64,000 bases of DNA from Microbacterium lacus (GTDB lineage Bacteria > Actinomycetota > Actinomycetes > Actinomycetales > Microbacteriaceae), in contig NZ_NMUM01000005.1 of assembly GCF_002812805.1 (NCBI RefSeq), positions 186,001 to 250,000 on the forward strand, read 5' to 3'. The translations under genes and the position numbers were made by a program. Positions 54,567-62,323 of the stretch are shown piece after piece. The notes beneath the pieces are model-generated. The model ran no database searches. It saw only the letters and a program-made list of their open reading frames with translations, and had not been told where the DNA came from. Position 1 is the stretch's first letter. Every line of letters starts with the position of its first letter.

Positions 54567-55293
54567 ATCGCGCATTCGCTCGGACCCCCACCCGACGGAC
54601 GATCTGTCGGCCCGCCAACCCCGCGCGATCCACAGTGCGTTGACGTTGCTCGAGGCGGTCGCCGAGCTCGGTGCGGGGGCGACGGCCCGCGAGATCTCGG
54701 ACGCGCTGGGACTGCCCAAAGCAACGACGTACCGCCTCGTGAATCTGCTCGTTCAGGACGGCTTTCTCGTGCGCACCCCCGATCTCTCCGGCTTCGCGCT
54801 CGGCGCCAAGGTCGTTCATCTCGCTTCTGTGGCGGCGCCCGTGCGGCTGCCGTCGGCGGCGCGGGATCTGCTCACCGCCGCCCGCGACCACGTTCGCGGG
54901 GGAGTGCACGTCGTGCTGTACCCCGAGGGGCGGGTGAGTCTGGTCGATCCGGACCCGGACTTCCCGTTCAGAGATCCCGTGCGACTCGCTCGCGATCCCG
55001 GCCGGTTCGCGCTCGGACGTCTGCTGCTGGCCGAGGGTGGGGTCGCGGCGGCGCGCGCAGAATCGGCGGACCTTGTTGCCGCGGCAGCTGACATCCGCAG
55101 GTTCGGAGTCACGCGCCAGATCGGCGAGCTGGTGCCGGGATTCGGATGTCTCGCGCTGCCCATCCGCGATGCCGCTGGGGCGCTCGCCGGCGCGTTGGGC
55201 TTCTCGGGCCCCGCCCATCGAGTGGAGGAGCCATCCGGGGTCATCCGTTTGCTCGCGCCGACCGCGGAGCGCCTGGCGCCGCTGCTGACCTGA
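54559..55293 (+). CDS. IclR-family transcriptional regulator
   Basis: 244 residues from ATG overlapping the permease stop by 8 bp, so co-translated. N-terminal winged HTH: AIHSALTLLEAVAELGAGAT, AREISDALGLPKATTYRLVN, LLVQDGFLVRTPDLSGFALG. C-terminal IclR effector domain: DHVRGGVHVVLYPEGRVSLV, GRFALGRLLLAEGGVAAARA, CLALPIRDAAGALAGALGFS. It probably senses a catabolic metabolite and controls the adjacent permease genes. Confidence 0.9.
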   Translation: MPESRIRSDPHPTDDLSARQPRAIHSALTLLEAVAELGAGATAREISDALGLPKATTYRLVNLLVQDGFLVRTPDLSGFALGAKVVHLASVAAPVRLPSAARDLLTAARDHVRGGVHVVLYPEGRVSLVDPDPDFPFRDPVRLARDPGRFALGRLLLAEGGVAAARAESADLVAAAADIRRFGVTRQIGELVPGFGCLALPIRDAAGALAGALGFSGPAHRVEEPSGVIRLLAPTAERLAPLLT

Positions 55294-55307
55294 CCCGCTT
55301 GTTGAGC

Positions 55308-56093
55308 TCAGGCGAGCAGGCGTCCGCTGGCGTCGAGGACGAGACCACGAGGCAACACGCCCGCAAGCGTCGCGGCGACCGCGTTCGTGCCGCCCGAGAC
55401 GATGCTCGGCGGCGTGCGGCGACGATCGAGTGCGCGCAGCGCGGTCGTGACGACCTGCGCGGGGGATTGCACGCGGCCCTTCGCCATGTCTTCAGCGTCC
55501 GCAATCTCGAAGAACTCGGTTGCCGTGGCGCCCGGGCTCACGGCGAGGACGCGCAGGCCCGAGGCGCGGGTCTCGTACGCGATCGCCTCGGTGAAGCTCA
55601 GCACGAAAGCCTTCGAGGCCCCATACGCCGCCATATGCGGGGTCGGCTGATAGGCGACGACGCTCGAGATATTGACGAGCACGCCGCGCCCGGCGGCGAC
55701 GAGCCGCGGGAGGAAGGCGTGTGTGAGGGCGACGAGGGTCGAGACGTTCAGCTGGATCATCTCGGCGACCCGCGAGTGATCGGCGTCCACGAAGTCACCG
55801 CGCATCCCGAAACCGGCGTTGTTGATCAGACTGTCGACCAGGATGCCGCGGCGTTCCAGTTCGTCGTGCAACTCGGCGGCCGCTTCGTCACGAGCAAGGT
55901 TCATCGCGATCGGCGTCGCCGTGATCCCATGCCGCGCGCCGAGCTCGGCCGCAAGTTCGTTCAAGCGGTCCTCGCGGCGGGCCACGAGGACGAGGTTCGC
56001 ACCGCGCGCGGCGAGAGCGTCGGCGAACGCGGCACCGATGCCCGAGCTCGCGCCCGTGATCAGGACGGTCGTGGCGGTGAAGTCGACAGGCAT
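55308..56093 (-). CDS. Short-chain dehydrogenase/reductase
   Basis: 261 residues from an ATG 7 nt after TAGTGT on the minus strand. Classical SDR: TTVLITGASSGIGAAFADAL (cofactor loop), DSLINNAGFGMRGDFVDADH, GVLVNISSVVAYQPTPHMAA, AYGASKAFVLSFTEAIAYET (YxxxK, Ser upstream) and VLAVSPGATATEFFEIADAE. It oxidises or reduces an alcohol/ketone with NAD(P)H. Convergent with iclR, 15 bp apart. Confidence 0.92.
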   Translation of the reverse strand: MPVDFTATTVLITGASSGIGAAFADALAARGANLVLVARREDRLNELAAELGARHGITATPIAMNLARDEAAAELHDELERRGILVDSLINNAGFGMRGDFVDADHSRVAEMIQLNVSTLVALTHAFLPRLVAAGRGVLVNISSVVAYQPTPHMAAYGASKAFVLSFTEAIAYETRASGLRVLAVSPGATATEFFEIADAEDMAKGRVQSPAQVVTTALRALDRRRTPPSIVSGGTNAVAATLAGVLPRGLVLDASGRLLA

Positions 56094-56144
56094 GGTCGCC
56101 ACACTAAGCGCCCTCGCATGTGCGGGGGCCGTTAGCGTTGACGG

Positions 56145-56642
56145 ATGCGCCGTCCCACACCCGACCCCGTTGCCCCCGGACAGGAATCGGTGTGGGACTA
56201 CCCGCGCCCACCCCGAGTCGAGCGGGTCGACGCGGCGGTGACGATCGTCCTCGGCGGTGTCCGGATTCTCGACACCAGCGATGTCGTGCGCGTGCTCGAG
56301 ACGAGTCATCCGCCCGTCTATTACGTGCCGATCGTGGACTTCACCGAGGGGGCCCTCGTACCGGCCGCGGGATCGTCGTTCTGTGAATGGAAGGGAGCGG
56401 CGCGATACCTGGATGTGTGTGGCGGCGAACGCGTCGTGCCCCGTGCGGCCTGGAACTACCCGAATCCCTCGGCCGGGTTCGAGGTTCTGTCCGACCGCGT
56501 CGCACTGTATGCGGGTGAGATGGATGCCTGCACCGTTGCGGGCGAGCGCGTCGTCCCGCAACCGGGAGGCTTCTACGGCGGATGGATCACGGCGGCCATA
56601 GCCGGTCCTTTCAAGGGTGTGCCGGGCTCGAACGGGTGGTAG
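56145..56642 (+). CDS. DUF427 protein
   Basis: 165 residues from an ATG 6 nt after TAGCGT. DUF427 segments: ESVWDYPRPPRVERVDAAVT, VLGGVRILDTSDVVRVLETS, HPPVYYVPIVDFTEGALVPA, SSFCEWKGAARYLDVCGGER, AAWNYPNPSAGFEVLSDRVA, and QPGGFYGGWITAAIAGPFKG. Function unknown. Confidence 0.9.
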   Translation: MRRPTPDPVAPGQESVWDYPRPPRVERVDAAVTIVLGGVRILDTSDVVRVLETSHPPVYYVPIVDFTEGALVPAAGSSFCEWKGAARYLDVCGGERVVPRAAWNYPNPSAGFEVLSDRVALYAGEMDACTVAGERVVPQPGGFYGGWITAAIAGPFKGVPGSNGW

Positions 56643-56650
56643 GCCCGGCT

Positions 56651-56715
56651 GGTCGCTTCGACAGGCTCAGCGACCGCGCGTGAGGCTCAGCCACCGCGCG
56701 TGAGGCTCAGCGACC
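56651..56715. repeat. REP-like palindrome, copy 2, plus tandem 20-mers
   Basis: GGTCGCTTCGACAGGCTCAG plus CGACC (56651-56675), then two 20-bp units GCGCGTGAGGCTCAGCCACC and GCGCGTGAGGCTCAGCGACC. The unit keeps the right half of the palindrome, so this looks like local expansion of a REP-like element. Confidence 0.65.
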
Positions 56716-56762
56716 GCGGGGTGCTCGGCCCGTCACCCGCGGGCCCGCGTTAGCGTGGAAGC

Positions 56763-57539
56763 ATGAGTAACCAGGTAGAAAAGGCCCAGTCCCTCGAGCA
56801 GTTGCACACCGCACCGGAGATCCTCCGGGTCGTGAACGTGTGGGATGTCGTATCGGCGCGGGCGGTCGCGGCGTTGCCCGAGACGAAGGCCCTCGCCACT
56901 GCGGGGCACTCGATCGCGGCGACCTTCGGTTACGAGGACGGCGAGAACATCCCCCTGGACGTCATGCTCGACATGGTGGGGCGCATCGTCGCCGCGACGG
57001 ATCTGCCCGTCAGTTCTGACCTTGACGCGGGCTACGGCAACGCGGGCGAAACCACGCGACGCGCCATCGGCGTGGGTGTCGTCGGCGCGAACGTCGAAGA
57101 CCGGCTGCGTCCGCTCGACGAGTCCGTCGCGAACGTGCGCGCCATCATCGCCGCGGGCGAGTCCGAGGGTGTTCCCTTCGTCCTGAACGCGCGCACCGAC
57201 GCCTTCGTCCGCGCGGGAGATCGTCCCCGTGAAGCATCGATCGCCGACGCGATCGAGCGTGGGCGGGCCTACCTGGACGCGGGCGCGAGCCTCGTCTTCG
57301 TACCCGGAATCCTCGATGCCGAGACGACCCGCGAGCTCGTGGCAGGCCTCGGCACGGGCAAGCTGAGCGTGATCGGGCTGCCGGGCTCACTCTCGGCCGC
57401 CGAGTACGAGGCGCTCGGGGTGGCGCGAATCTCGTACGGTCCGATGACGCAGCGGGTCGCCCTGACGGCCCTGCAGGACGTTGCGATCGACCTCTACGCC
57501 GACGGGCTCATCCCGTCGTCGACGCGCGCCCTCAACTGA
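56763..57539 (+). CDS. Isocitrate lyase/PEP mutase-family protein
   Basis: 258 residues from an ATG 6 nt after TAGCGT. The family core is visible: ILRVVNVWDVVSARAVAALP, TAGHSIAATFGYEDGENIPL, PVSSDLDAGYGNAGETTRRA, GVVGANVEDRLRPLDESVAN and VPFVLNARTDAFVRAGDRPR. It resembles oxaloacetate decarboxylase/methylisocitrate lyase-like members; the exact C-C bond it cuts cannot be read. The usual KKCGH motif of isocitrate lyase is absent. Confidence 0.87.
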   Translation: MSNQVEKAQSLEQLHTAPEILRVVNVWDVVSARAVAALPETKALATAGHSIAATFGYEDGENIPLDVMLDMVGRIVAATDLPVSSDLDAGYGNAGETTRRAIGVGVVGANVEDRLRPLDESVANVRAIIAAGESEGVPFVLNARTDAFVRAGDRPREASIADAIERGRAYLDAGASLVFVPGILDAETTRELVAGLGTGKLSVIGLPGSLSAAEYEALGVARISYGPMTQRVALTALQDVAIDLYADGLIPSSTRALN

Positions 57540-57572
57540 CGCTGGAATAGCGCGCGGCCGGCCGAGGTTCGC

Positions 57573-58712
57573 ATGGGCGTGGAAGCGCTGGCCGTCGACG
57601 TCGTCGTGATCGGTGCGGGTCAGGCCGGTTTGTCGGCTGCTTACCACCTGAGGCGCCGCGGATTCGTCCCGCTCGACACCTCCGCGTCGGATGCGTCACC
57701 GGACGCGCGTACGTTCGTCGTCCTCGATGCGAACGACGGACCCGGGGGTGCTTGGCAGCATCGCTGGCAGTCGCTCCGAATGGGGACGGTCAACGGGATC
57801 CACGAGTTGCCCGGGTTTGCCGTGCCGCCCGCGGATCCGACGGCCGCGAGCCGACACATCCTGCCCGACTATTTCGCCGAGTACGAGCGGCGCTTCGACC
57901 TGCGCGTGCATCGCCCCGAGCCCGTTCGGGCGATCGAGCGCGAAGACGACGATCCGCACGGGCGGTTGCGGGTGCGGACGGAACGGGCGACCTATTCTGC
58001 GCGCTACGTGATCAACGCCACGGGCACATGGACCAAACCGTTCTGGCCGCACTACCCCGGCCAGGAGCGCTTCCGCGGACGCCAGCTCCACGTTGCCGAC
58101 TACGTGTCGGCTGATGAGTTCGCAGGTCAACGGGTCGTGATCGTCGGGGCAGGGGTGTCTGCGATCCAACTGCTCGACGAGCTCTCACACGTCGCCGACA
58201 CGTTCTGGGTCACGCGCCGCGAGCCGGAATGGATCGACGACGACTTCGACATCCCCGCGCGCGTCGCGGCGATCGCCGGTGTCGACGAACGCGTGCGCCA
58301 GGGGCTCGCGCCGGGGAGTGTGATCTCTGTGACCGGGATGCATTGGACACCCTGGGCGCGGGCGGCCGAGGCGCGCGGTGTGCTGGTGCGGCATCCGATG
58401 TTCGTGTCGATGGAAGAGCACGGGGTGCGCATGCCGGACGGGTCGTTCGTCGCGGCCGACGCGATCCTGTGGGCGACCGGCTTTCGTGCCGCTCTCGACC
58501 ACCTCGCACCGCTGCGGATCCGCGTTCCGGGCGGCGGCATCCGCGTTGCCGACAGTCGCGCGACCGACGAACCGCGCCTGTTCATGATCGGGTACGGCCC
58601 CTCGGCCTCGACGATCGGCGCCAACCGTGCCGGTCGCGTCGCCGTCGCAAAGATCGTCTCCGAGATGGATGCCCACCTCGAAGATTCCGCCGGGGCGCTA
58701 CACGGCGCGTGA
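57573..58712 (+). CDS. Flavin-dependent monooxygenase-like protein
   Basis: 379 residues. N-terminal FAD site: DVVVIGAGQAGLSAAYHLRR; second nucleotide-binding site: RVVIVGAGVSAIQLLDELSH; then AILWATGFRAALDHLAPLRI. The pattern fits YUCCA/FMO-like or NAD(P)-binding flavoproteins such as CzcO-type. Substrate unknown. Its stop overlaps the FUSC-like gene's stop by 15 bp. Confidence 0.85.
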   Translation: MGVEALAVDVVVIGAGQAGLSAAYHLRRRGFVPLDTSASDASPDARTFVVLDANDGPGGAWQHRWQSLRMGTVNGIHELPGFAVPPADPTAASRHILPDYFAEYERRFDLRVHRPEPVRAIEREDDDPHGRLRVRTERATYSARYVINATGTWTKPFWPHYPGQERFRGRQLHVADYVSADEFAGQRVVIVGAGVSAIQLLDELSHVADTFWVTRREPEWIDDDFDIPARVAAIAGVDERVRQGLAPGSVISVTGMHWTPWARAAEARGVLVRHPMFVSMEEHGVRMPDGSFVAADAILWATGFRAALDHLAPLRIRVPGGGIRVADSRATDEPRLFMIGYGPSASTIGANRAGRVAVAKIVSEMDAHLEDSAGALHGA

Positions 58713-59741
58713 GAGCGTCGCGTGTATGCGCTGCAGATCCTCGAGCAGCGAACCGATCAGTATCCAGTGATCCGGCGACGGGGTGGGGATCGCCAAAGGA
58801 GCGGTGAGCGCCGGGCCCGTGGCGTCGCCCGTATCGATCGTTTCCGTCGGGGCGGTGTCAACACCCCTGAGGTCGAGGCGGACGTCATGTGCGGCCCGCC
58901 GCAACTGGTCGGCTATCGCCCGGACGGTGGGCTCGTCGGCGATCGTCGGGTCATAGTGGTCATAGAAGGCGCGGGTCATCCCGATGACCTGAGTGACCAT
59001 GGGTCCGAGGCGATCGAGCACCGAACCGAGGCTCGCCAGCTCTTCGCGGTGACGGCGCGCCCGGGGGTTCAGGGTCAGGGATTCGCGCCCCGCCGCGATC
59101 GCGTTCTCGGCCGCGTCGCGCATCGGCCGCATCAGCCGGGCGGTCAGCAGGAGCTCTTCGAGATCCGCTCGTGAACGCGGATGTTCAAGGGCCGATGCCA
59201 GACGCTCGAGGGATGCGGCCACTTCTTCGCCAAGCGCATCCACGGCGCGATGGGCGGGAGCGACCGCGACGGGCGGGACCAGGATGACGTTGACGATGAT
59301 TCCGATCGCGGCACCGATGATCGTCTCGAGCACGCGGTCCAGCGCGTATCCCGGAGTCGCGGCGCCGAGAGAGAGGACGAGGAGCGCGCTGATCGCCACC
59401 TGGTTTGCGGTTCCCGAGGTCGCGCGGGCCAGCCAGGCGACGATCAGCGCGACGACGATCGAAACGAGGATGACCCAGGTGTACTCGCCGAAGGCGATCC
59501 CGAGCGCCGACGCGATGACGACGCCGACGATCACCCCGACGCTCCGCTCGATGGCCTTGCTGAACGACTGGTTCAGGCTCGGCTGCACCACCAGCAGGGC
59601 GGCGATCGCGGCGAAGACGGGGGGCGGACCCTGAACGATCCAGTCCGCGATCAGCCACGCCGAGACCGTTGCAACAGCTGACTTGGCGACCTGCAGAACG
59701 GGTGCTCGGTGCGGGGCACGGATGGCGGATGACACGCGCAT
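58698..59741 (-). CDS. FUSC-like aromatic acid exporter family protein
   Basis: 347 residues from MRVSSAIRAPHRAP, ATG 6 nt after TACCGT. Six spans: VATVSAWLIADWIVQGPPPV, FAAIAALLVVQPSLNQSFSK, GVIVGVVIASALGIAFGEYT, WVILVSIVVALIVAWLARAT, VAISALLVLSLGAATPGYAL, and TIIGAAIGIIVNVILVPPVA, followed by a helical cytoplasmic domain of about 170 residues. FUSC proteins export aromatic or hydroxylated acids; substrate not proven. Confidence 0.88.
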   Translation of the reverse strand: MRVSSAIRAPHRAPVLQVAKSAVATVSAWLIADWIVQGPPPVFAAIAALLVVQPSLNQSFSKAIERSVGVIVGVVIASALGIAFGEYTWVILVSIVVALIVAWLARATSGTANQVAISALLVLSLGAATPGYALDRVLETIIGAAIGIIVNVILVPPVAVAPAHRAVDALGEEVAASLERLASALEHPRSRADLEELLLTARLMRPMRDAAENAIAAGRESLTLNPRARRHREELASLGSVLDRLGPMVTQVIGMTRAFYDHYDPTIADEPTVRAIADQLRRAAHDVRLDLRGVDTAPTETIDTGDATGPALTAPLAIPTPSPDHWILIGSLLEDLQRIHATLSRAV

Positions 59742-59794
59742 CCCCCCACGGTATGCCGGTACCGGCCCCCTGGGTGCGGGGCGCGCATAGGCTG

Positions 59795-59811
59795 GATCGT
59801 TCCGAACGATC
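59795..59811. promoter_or_regulatory. Palindrome over predicted start of NAD(P)-binding gene
   Basis: GATCGTTCCGAACGATC has perfect 7-bp arms and a 3-nt centre. It begins just after a TAGGCT -10 box (59788-59793) and covers the expected transcription start; the GGAGG of the gene follows. Looks like a repressor operator; regulator unknown. Confidence 0.6.
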
Positions 59812-59823
59812 GAGGAGGCTCGC

Positions 59824-60465
59824 ATGTCCCGGATTCTGATCATCGGCGGTCACGGCAAGGTGGCCCGCCTGCTCACCCCGCTGTTGGCCGCACGCGGAGA
59901 TGGGGTTTCGGCCGTCATCCGCAACGCTGAGCACACAGCCGATGTCGAGGGGGATGGCGCGACCGCCGTCGTCGCCGATGTCGAGAGCCTCGACCGCGCA
60001 GAACTCGCCGCGCTGTTCGCCGGCCACGACGGTATCGTCTGGGCGGCGGGCGCCGGCGGGGGAGACCCCGAGCGGACGTACGCGATCGATCGCGACGCCG
60101 CCATCCGTTCGATGGATGCGGCGGACGCAGCCGGGGCGAAGCGCTACGTCATGGTGTCGTACTTCGGTGCCGGGCCCGATCACGGGGTACCCGCGGACAA
60201 CTCGTTCTTCGCCTACGCCGAGGCGAAGGCCGCCGCCGACGAACATCTGCAGCAGACGGGGCTGGATTGGACCATCCTCGGCCCGAGCGGTTTGACGCTC
60301 GACCCGCCGACGGGACGCATCGACGTCGGCGGCGAGTCGCGGACGGTCGCGCGAGCGGACGTCGCGGCGGTCATCGCCGCCGTCCTCGCGGACCCGTCAA
60401 CGGTCGGTCAGACGATCGAGTTCAACGCGGGTTCTACCCCGATCGCCGACGCCGTCAAGGGCTGA
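59824..60465 (+). CDS. NAD(P)H-binding SDR-like protein
   Basis: 213 residues from ATG with GGAGG. Atypical SDR of the NAD(P)H-binding family: RILIIGGHGKVARLLTPLLA (GxxGxxG), GATAVVADVESLDRAELAAL, GIVWAAGAGGGDPERTYAID, AGAKRYVMVSYFGAGPDHGV, YAEAKAAADEHLQQTGLDWT and ILGPSGLTLDPPTGRIDVGG. Probably a flavin- or quinone-type reductase; substrate unknown. Confidence 0.88.
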   Translation: MSRILIIGGHGKVARLLTPLLAARGDGVSAVIRNAEHTADVEGDGATAVVADVESLDRAELAALFAGHDGIVWAAGAGGGDPERTYAIDRDAAIRSMDAADAAGAKRYVMVSYFGAGPDHGVPADNSFFAYAEAKAAADEHLQQTGLDWTILGPSGLTLDPPTGRIDVGGESRTVARADVAAVIAAVLADPSTVGQTIEFNAGSTPIADAVKG

Positions 60466-60471
60466 TCCGAC

Positions 60472-60843
60472 TCACTCGGCTCGCGACAGCATCGCGGGCG
60501 CGTGGACGGCGATCCAGTCCATGAGCGGCAGCATGCGCTCCATCATGTCTCGGCCGAGATCCGTGAGCGCGTACTCGACGCGCGGTGGGACCTCGGGGTA
60601 GGACTGCCGGTTCACGAGTCCGTCGGCCTCCAGCGTGCGCAGGGTCGAGGCGAGCATCTTCTCGCTGATCCCCTCGACCTCGCGCCGCAGGACTCCCCAC
60701 CGCCGGGTCCCCTCGCTCAGTGCGAGCAGCACGAGGACGCCCCATTTGCTCATCACATGGTCAAGCACGGTGCGCGTGGGGCACCCGTCCGTGAATACGG
60801 CGTCGCCGCTTGAAGTGCGGATGTCCGCAAGACTTACGCTCAT
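60472..60843 (-). CDS. HxlR-family transcriptional regulator
   Basis: 123 residues. ATG 6 nt after TAAGGT on the minus strand. Winged HTH: CPTRTVLDHVMSKWGVLVLL, ALSEGTRRWGVLRREVEGIS, EKMLASTLRTLEADGLVNRQ, SYPEVPPRVEYALTDLGRDM. Cys21 (DGCPTR) matches the redox-sensing Cys of HxlR/HypR/YodB proteins, so sensing electrophiles or quinones is likely. It lies divergent from the NmrA-like gene, whose product may detoxify such compounds. Confidence 0.92.
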   Translation of the reverse strand: MSVSLADIRTSSGDAVFTDGCPTRTVLDHVMSKWGVLVLLALSEGTRRWGVLRREVEGISEKMLASTLRTLEADGLVNRQSYPEVPPRVEYALTDLGRDMMERMLPLMDWIAVHAPAMLSRAE

Positions 60844-60846
60844 GTA

Positions 60847-60871
60847 GGTACCTTACCGAAAGGTGGGTACC
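60847..60871. promoter_or_regulatory. Likely HxlR operator
   Basis: An inverted repeat with GGTACC at both ends (60847-60852 and 60866-60871), nine of eleven arm positions paired. It covers the hxlR -10 box and sits between hxlR and the divergent nmrA-like gene; HxlR-type sites often contain spaced GTAC. Autorepression and control of the neighbour are inferred. Confidence 0.6.
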
Positions 60872-60942
60872 CCATGAATGGAATGCGCGCTGCGATGGGA
60901 GATGTTGGCACAGGAGACATCCGTCGCATGAAAGGGAATCAC

Positions 60943-61800
60943 ATGACCTATCTCGTCACCGCCGCCAGCGGACATCTCGGCCGACTCGCCGTCGAGTCCT
61001 TGCTCACTCGCGGAGTGGACTCCGCGGAGATCGTCGCGGGAGCCCGTAATCCGGAGCGGATCCAGGATCTTGCGGCGCGAGGCGTCCGTACGGTCGAACT
61101 CGATTACGACCGGCCCGGCACCGTCGCGGCGGCCCTCGAGGGGATCGATCGGATCCTGCTCATCTCGGGTTCCGCTCCTGGCGCGAGAGTTGCGGGTCAC
61201 CTCAACGTCATCGAAGCGGCGACCGCGGCAGGGGTGGAGCGAATCGTCTACACGAGCGCCCCGCAGGCCACGACGTTCGACTGGGCGCTGGGAGCCGACC
61301 ACCGCGCCACGGAAGAGGCCATCACGGCGTCGGGGCTCCCCGCCGTGATCGTCCGCAACAACTGGTACACCGAGAACTACGCGGGCGACCTGGAGCGTGC
61401 GGCCGAGTCCGGGGTGATCGCGTCCTCCGTGGGGGATGCGCGCATCGCGAGCGCGAGTCGGGTCGACTACGCGGCGGGCGCCGCCGTGGCGCTCGTCGAA
61501 GAGGGACATGTCGGAAACGTCTACGAGTTCGCCGGCGATGTCGCATGGACCTTCGACGACCTGGCCGCGGCGGCATCGGTCGTTCTCGGTCGCGAGGTCA
61601 CGTACCAGCGCCTGACGAGCGAGCAGCTTGCAGCGGGGCTCGAGGCCGCAGGCGCGGACTCGGGAACGGTGGGCTTCGTCGTCGGGCTCGACCAGGCGAT
61701 CGCCGGTGGCGTGCTCTCGGGCACGGACGGAACGCTGGCGCGGCTGATCGGTCGCCCGACCACGCCGCTCATCGACGGGCTCCGCGCGCTCCGCGGCTGA
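60943..61800 (+). CDS. NmrA-like NAD(P)-binding quinone oxidoreductase-type protein
   Basis: 285 residues from MTYLVTAASGHLGRLAVESL; AAAGGGA upstream supports this start, not the earlier ATG at 60874. Atypical SDR of QOR2/NmrA type: GARNPERIQDLAARGVRTVE, LDYDRPGTVAAALEGIDRIL, LISGSAPGARVAGHLNVIEA, YTSAPQATTFDWALGADHRA, VIVRNNWYTENYAGDLERAA. QOR2-like members reduce quinones with NADPH, which fits control by an HxlR sensor. Confidence 0.9.
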   Translation: MTYLVTAASGHLGRLAVESLLTRGVDSAEIVAGARNPERIQDLAARGVRTVELDYDRPGTVAAALEGIDRILLISGSAPGARVAGHLNVIEAATAAGVERIVYTSAPQATTFDWALGADHRATEEAITASGLPAVIVRNNWYTENYAGDLERAAESGVIASSVGDARIASASRVDYAAGAAVALVEEGHVGNVYEFAGDVAWTFDDLAAAASVVLGREVTYQRLTSEQLAAGLEAAGADSGTVGFVVGLDQAIAGGVLSGTDGTLARLIGRPTTPLIDGLRALRG

Positions 61801-61859
61801 TACGTCGCCCAGCTGCGACCGGCGGCCCTCGTCGTCGTCCACCGACCTATCGTGGAGGG

Positions 61860-62237
61860 ATGACAACGGGGGCCGCGGCACCGGCCGAGGGTGAGCGACC
61901 CGACTACGCCGCCTTCATCAGCGCTCGACGCGACGAGATCACCGCGCGGCTGAACCTCGTCGACTCGCAACTGATCGGCATCCGTGGTGCACGCGCAGAG
62001 TGGACGGACGACGAGCACGACCCGGAAGGGTCGACGCTGATCACGGAGTGGTCGCGGGCCGAGGGACTGCGCGGTGAGTACCTGGCCGAGCTCATCGAGC
62101 TGGAGCACGCGCGAGAACGACTCGAAGCGGGAACCTACGGTCGGTGCGCACGCTGCGGCGAGCAGATCGTCGAGGGACGTCTGCGGCGAGTGCCGGCGGC
62201 AAAGATGTGCGTGCCATGTCTCGGCGCGTCGCGCTGA
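61860..62237 (+). CDS. TraR/DksA-family zinc-finger protein
   Basis: 125 residues from ATG 6 nt after TATCGT. An N-terminal coiled coil with YAAFISARRDEITARLNLVD is followed by YGRCARCGEQIVEGRLRRVP AAKMCVPCLG, the four-Cys DksA-type finger. It may bind RNA polymerase's secondary channel, but the tip lacks the clear DxxDxA of true DksA (similar acidic DEHDPEG at another position), so function is uncertain. Confidence 0.88.
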   Translation: MTTGAAAPAEGERPDYAAFISARRDEITARLNLVDSQLIGIRGARAEWTDDEHDPEGSTLITEWSRAEGLRGEYLAELIELEHARERLEAGTYGRCARCGEQIVEGRLRRVPAAKMCVPCLGASR

Positions 62238-62323
62238 GCCTCGCTACACTCACACCCAAAGCCACCTCGTCGGAGACTTTCGCCGCGGGGCGGAGACCGG
62301 GGCCGCCGAAGGCAGGGACCGCA

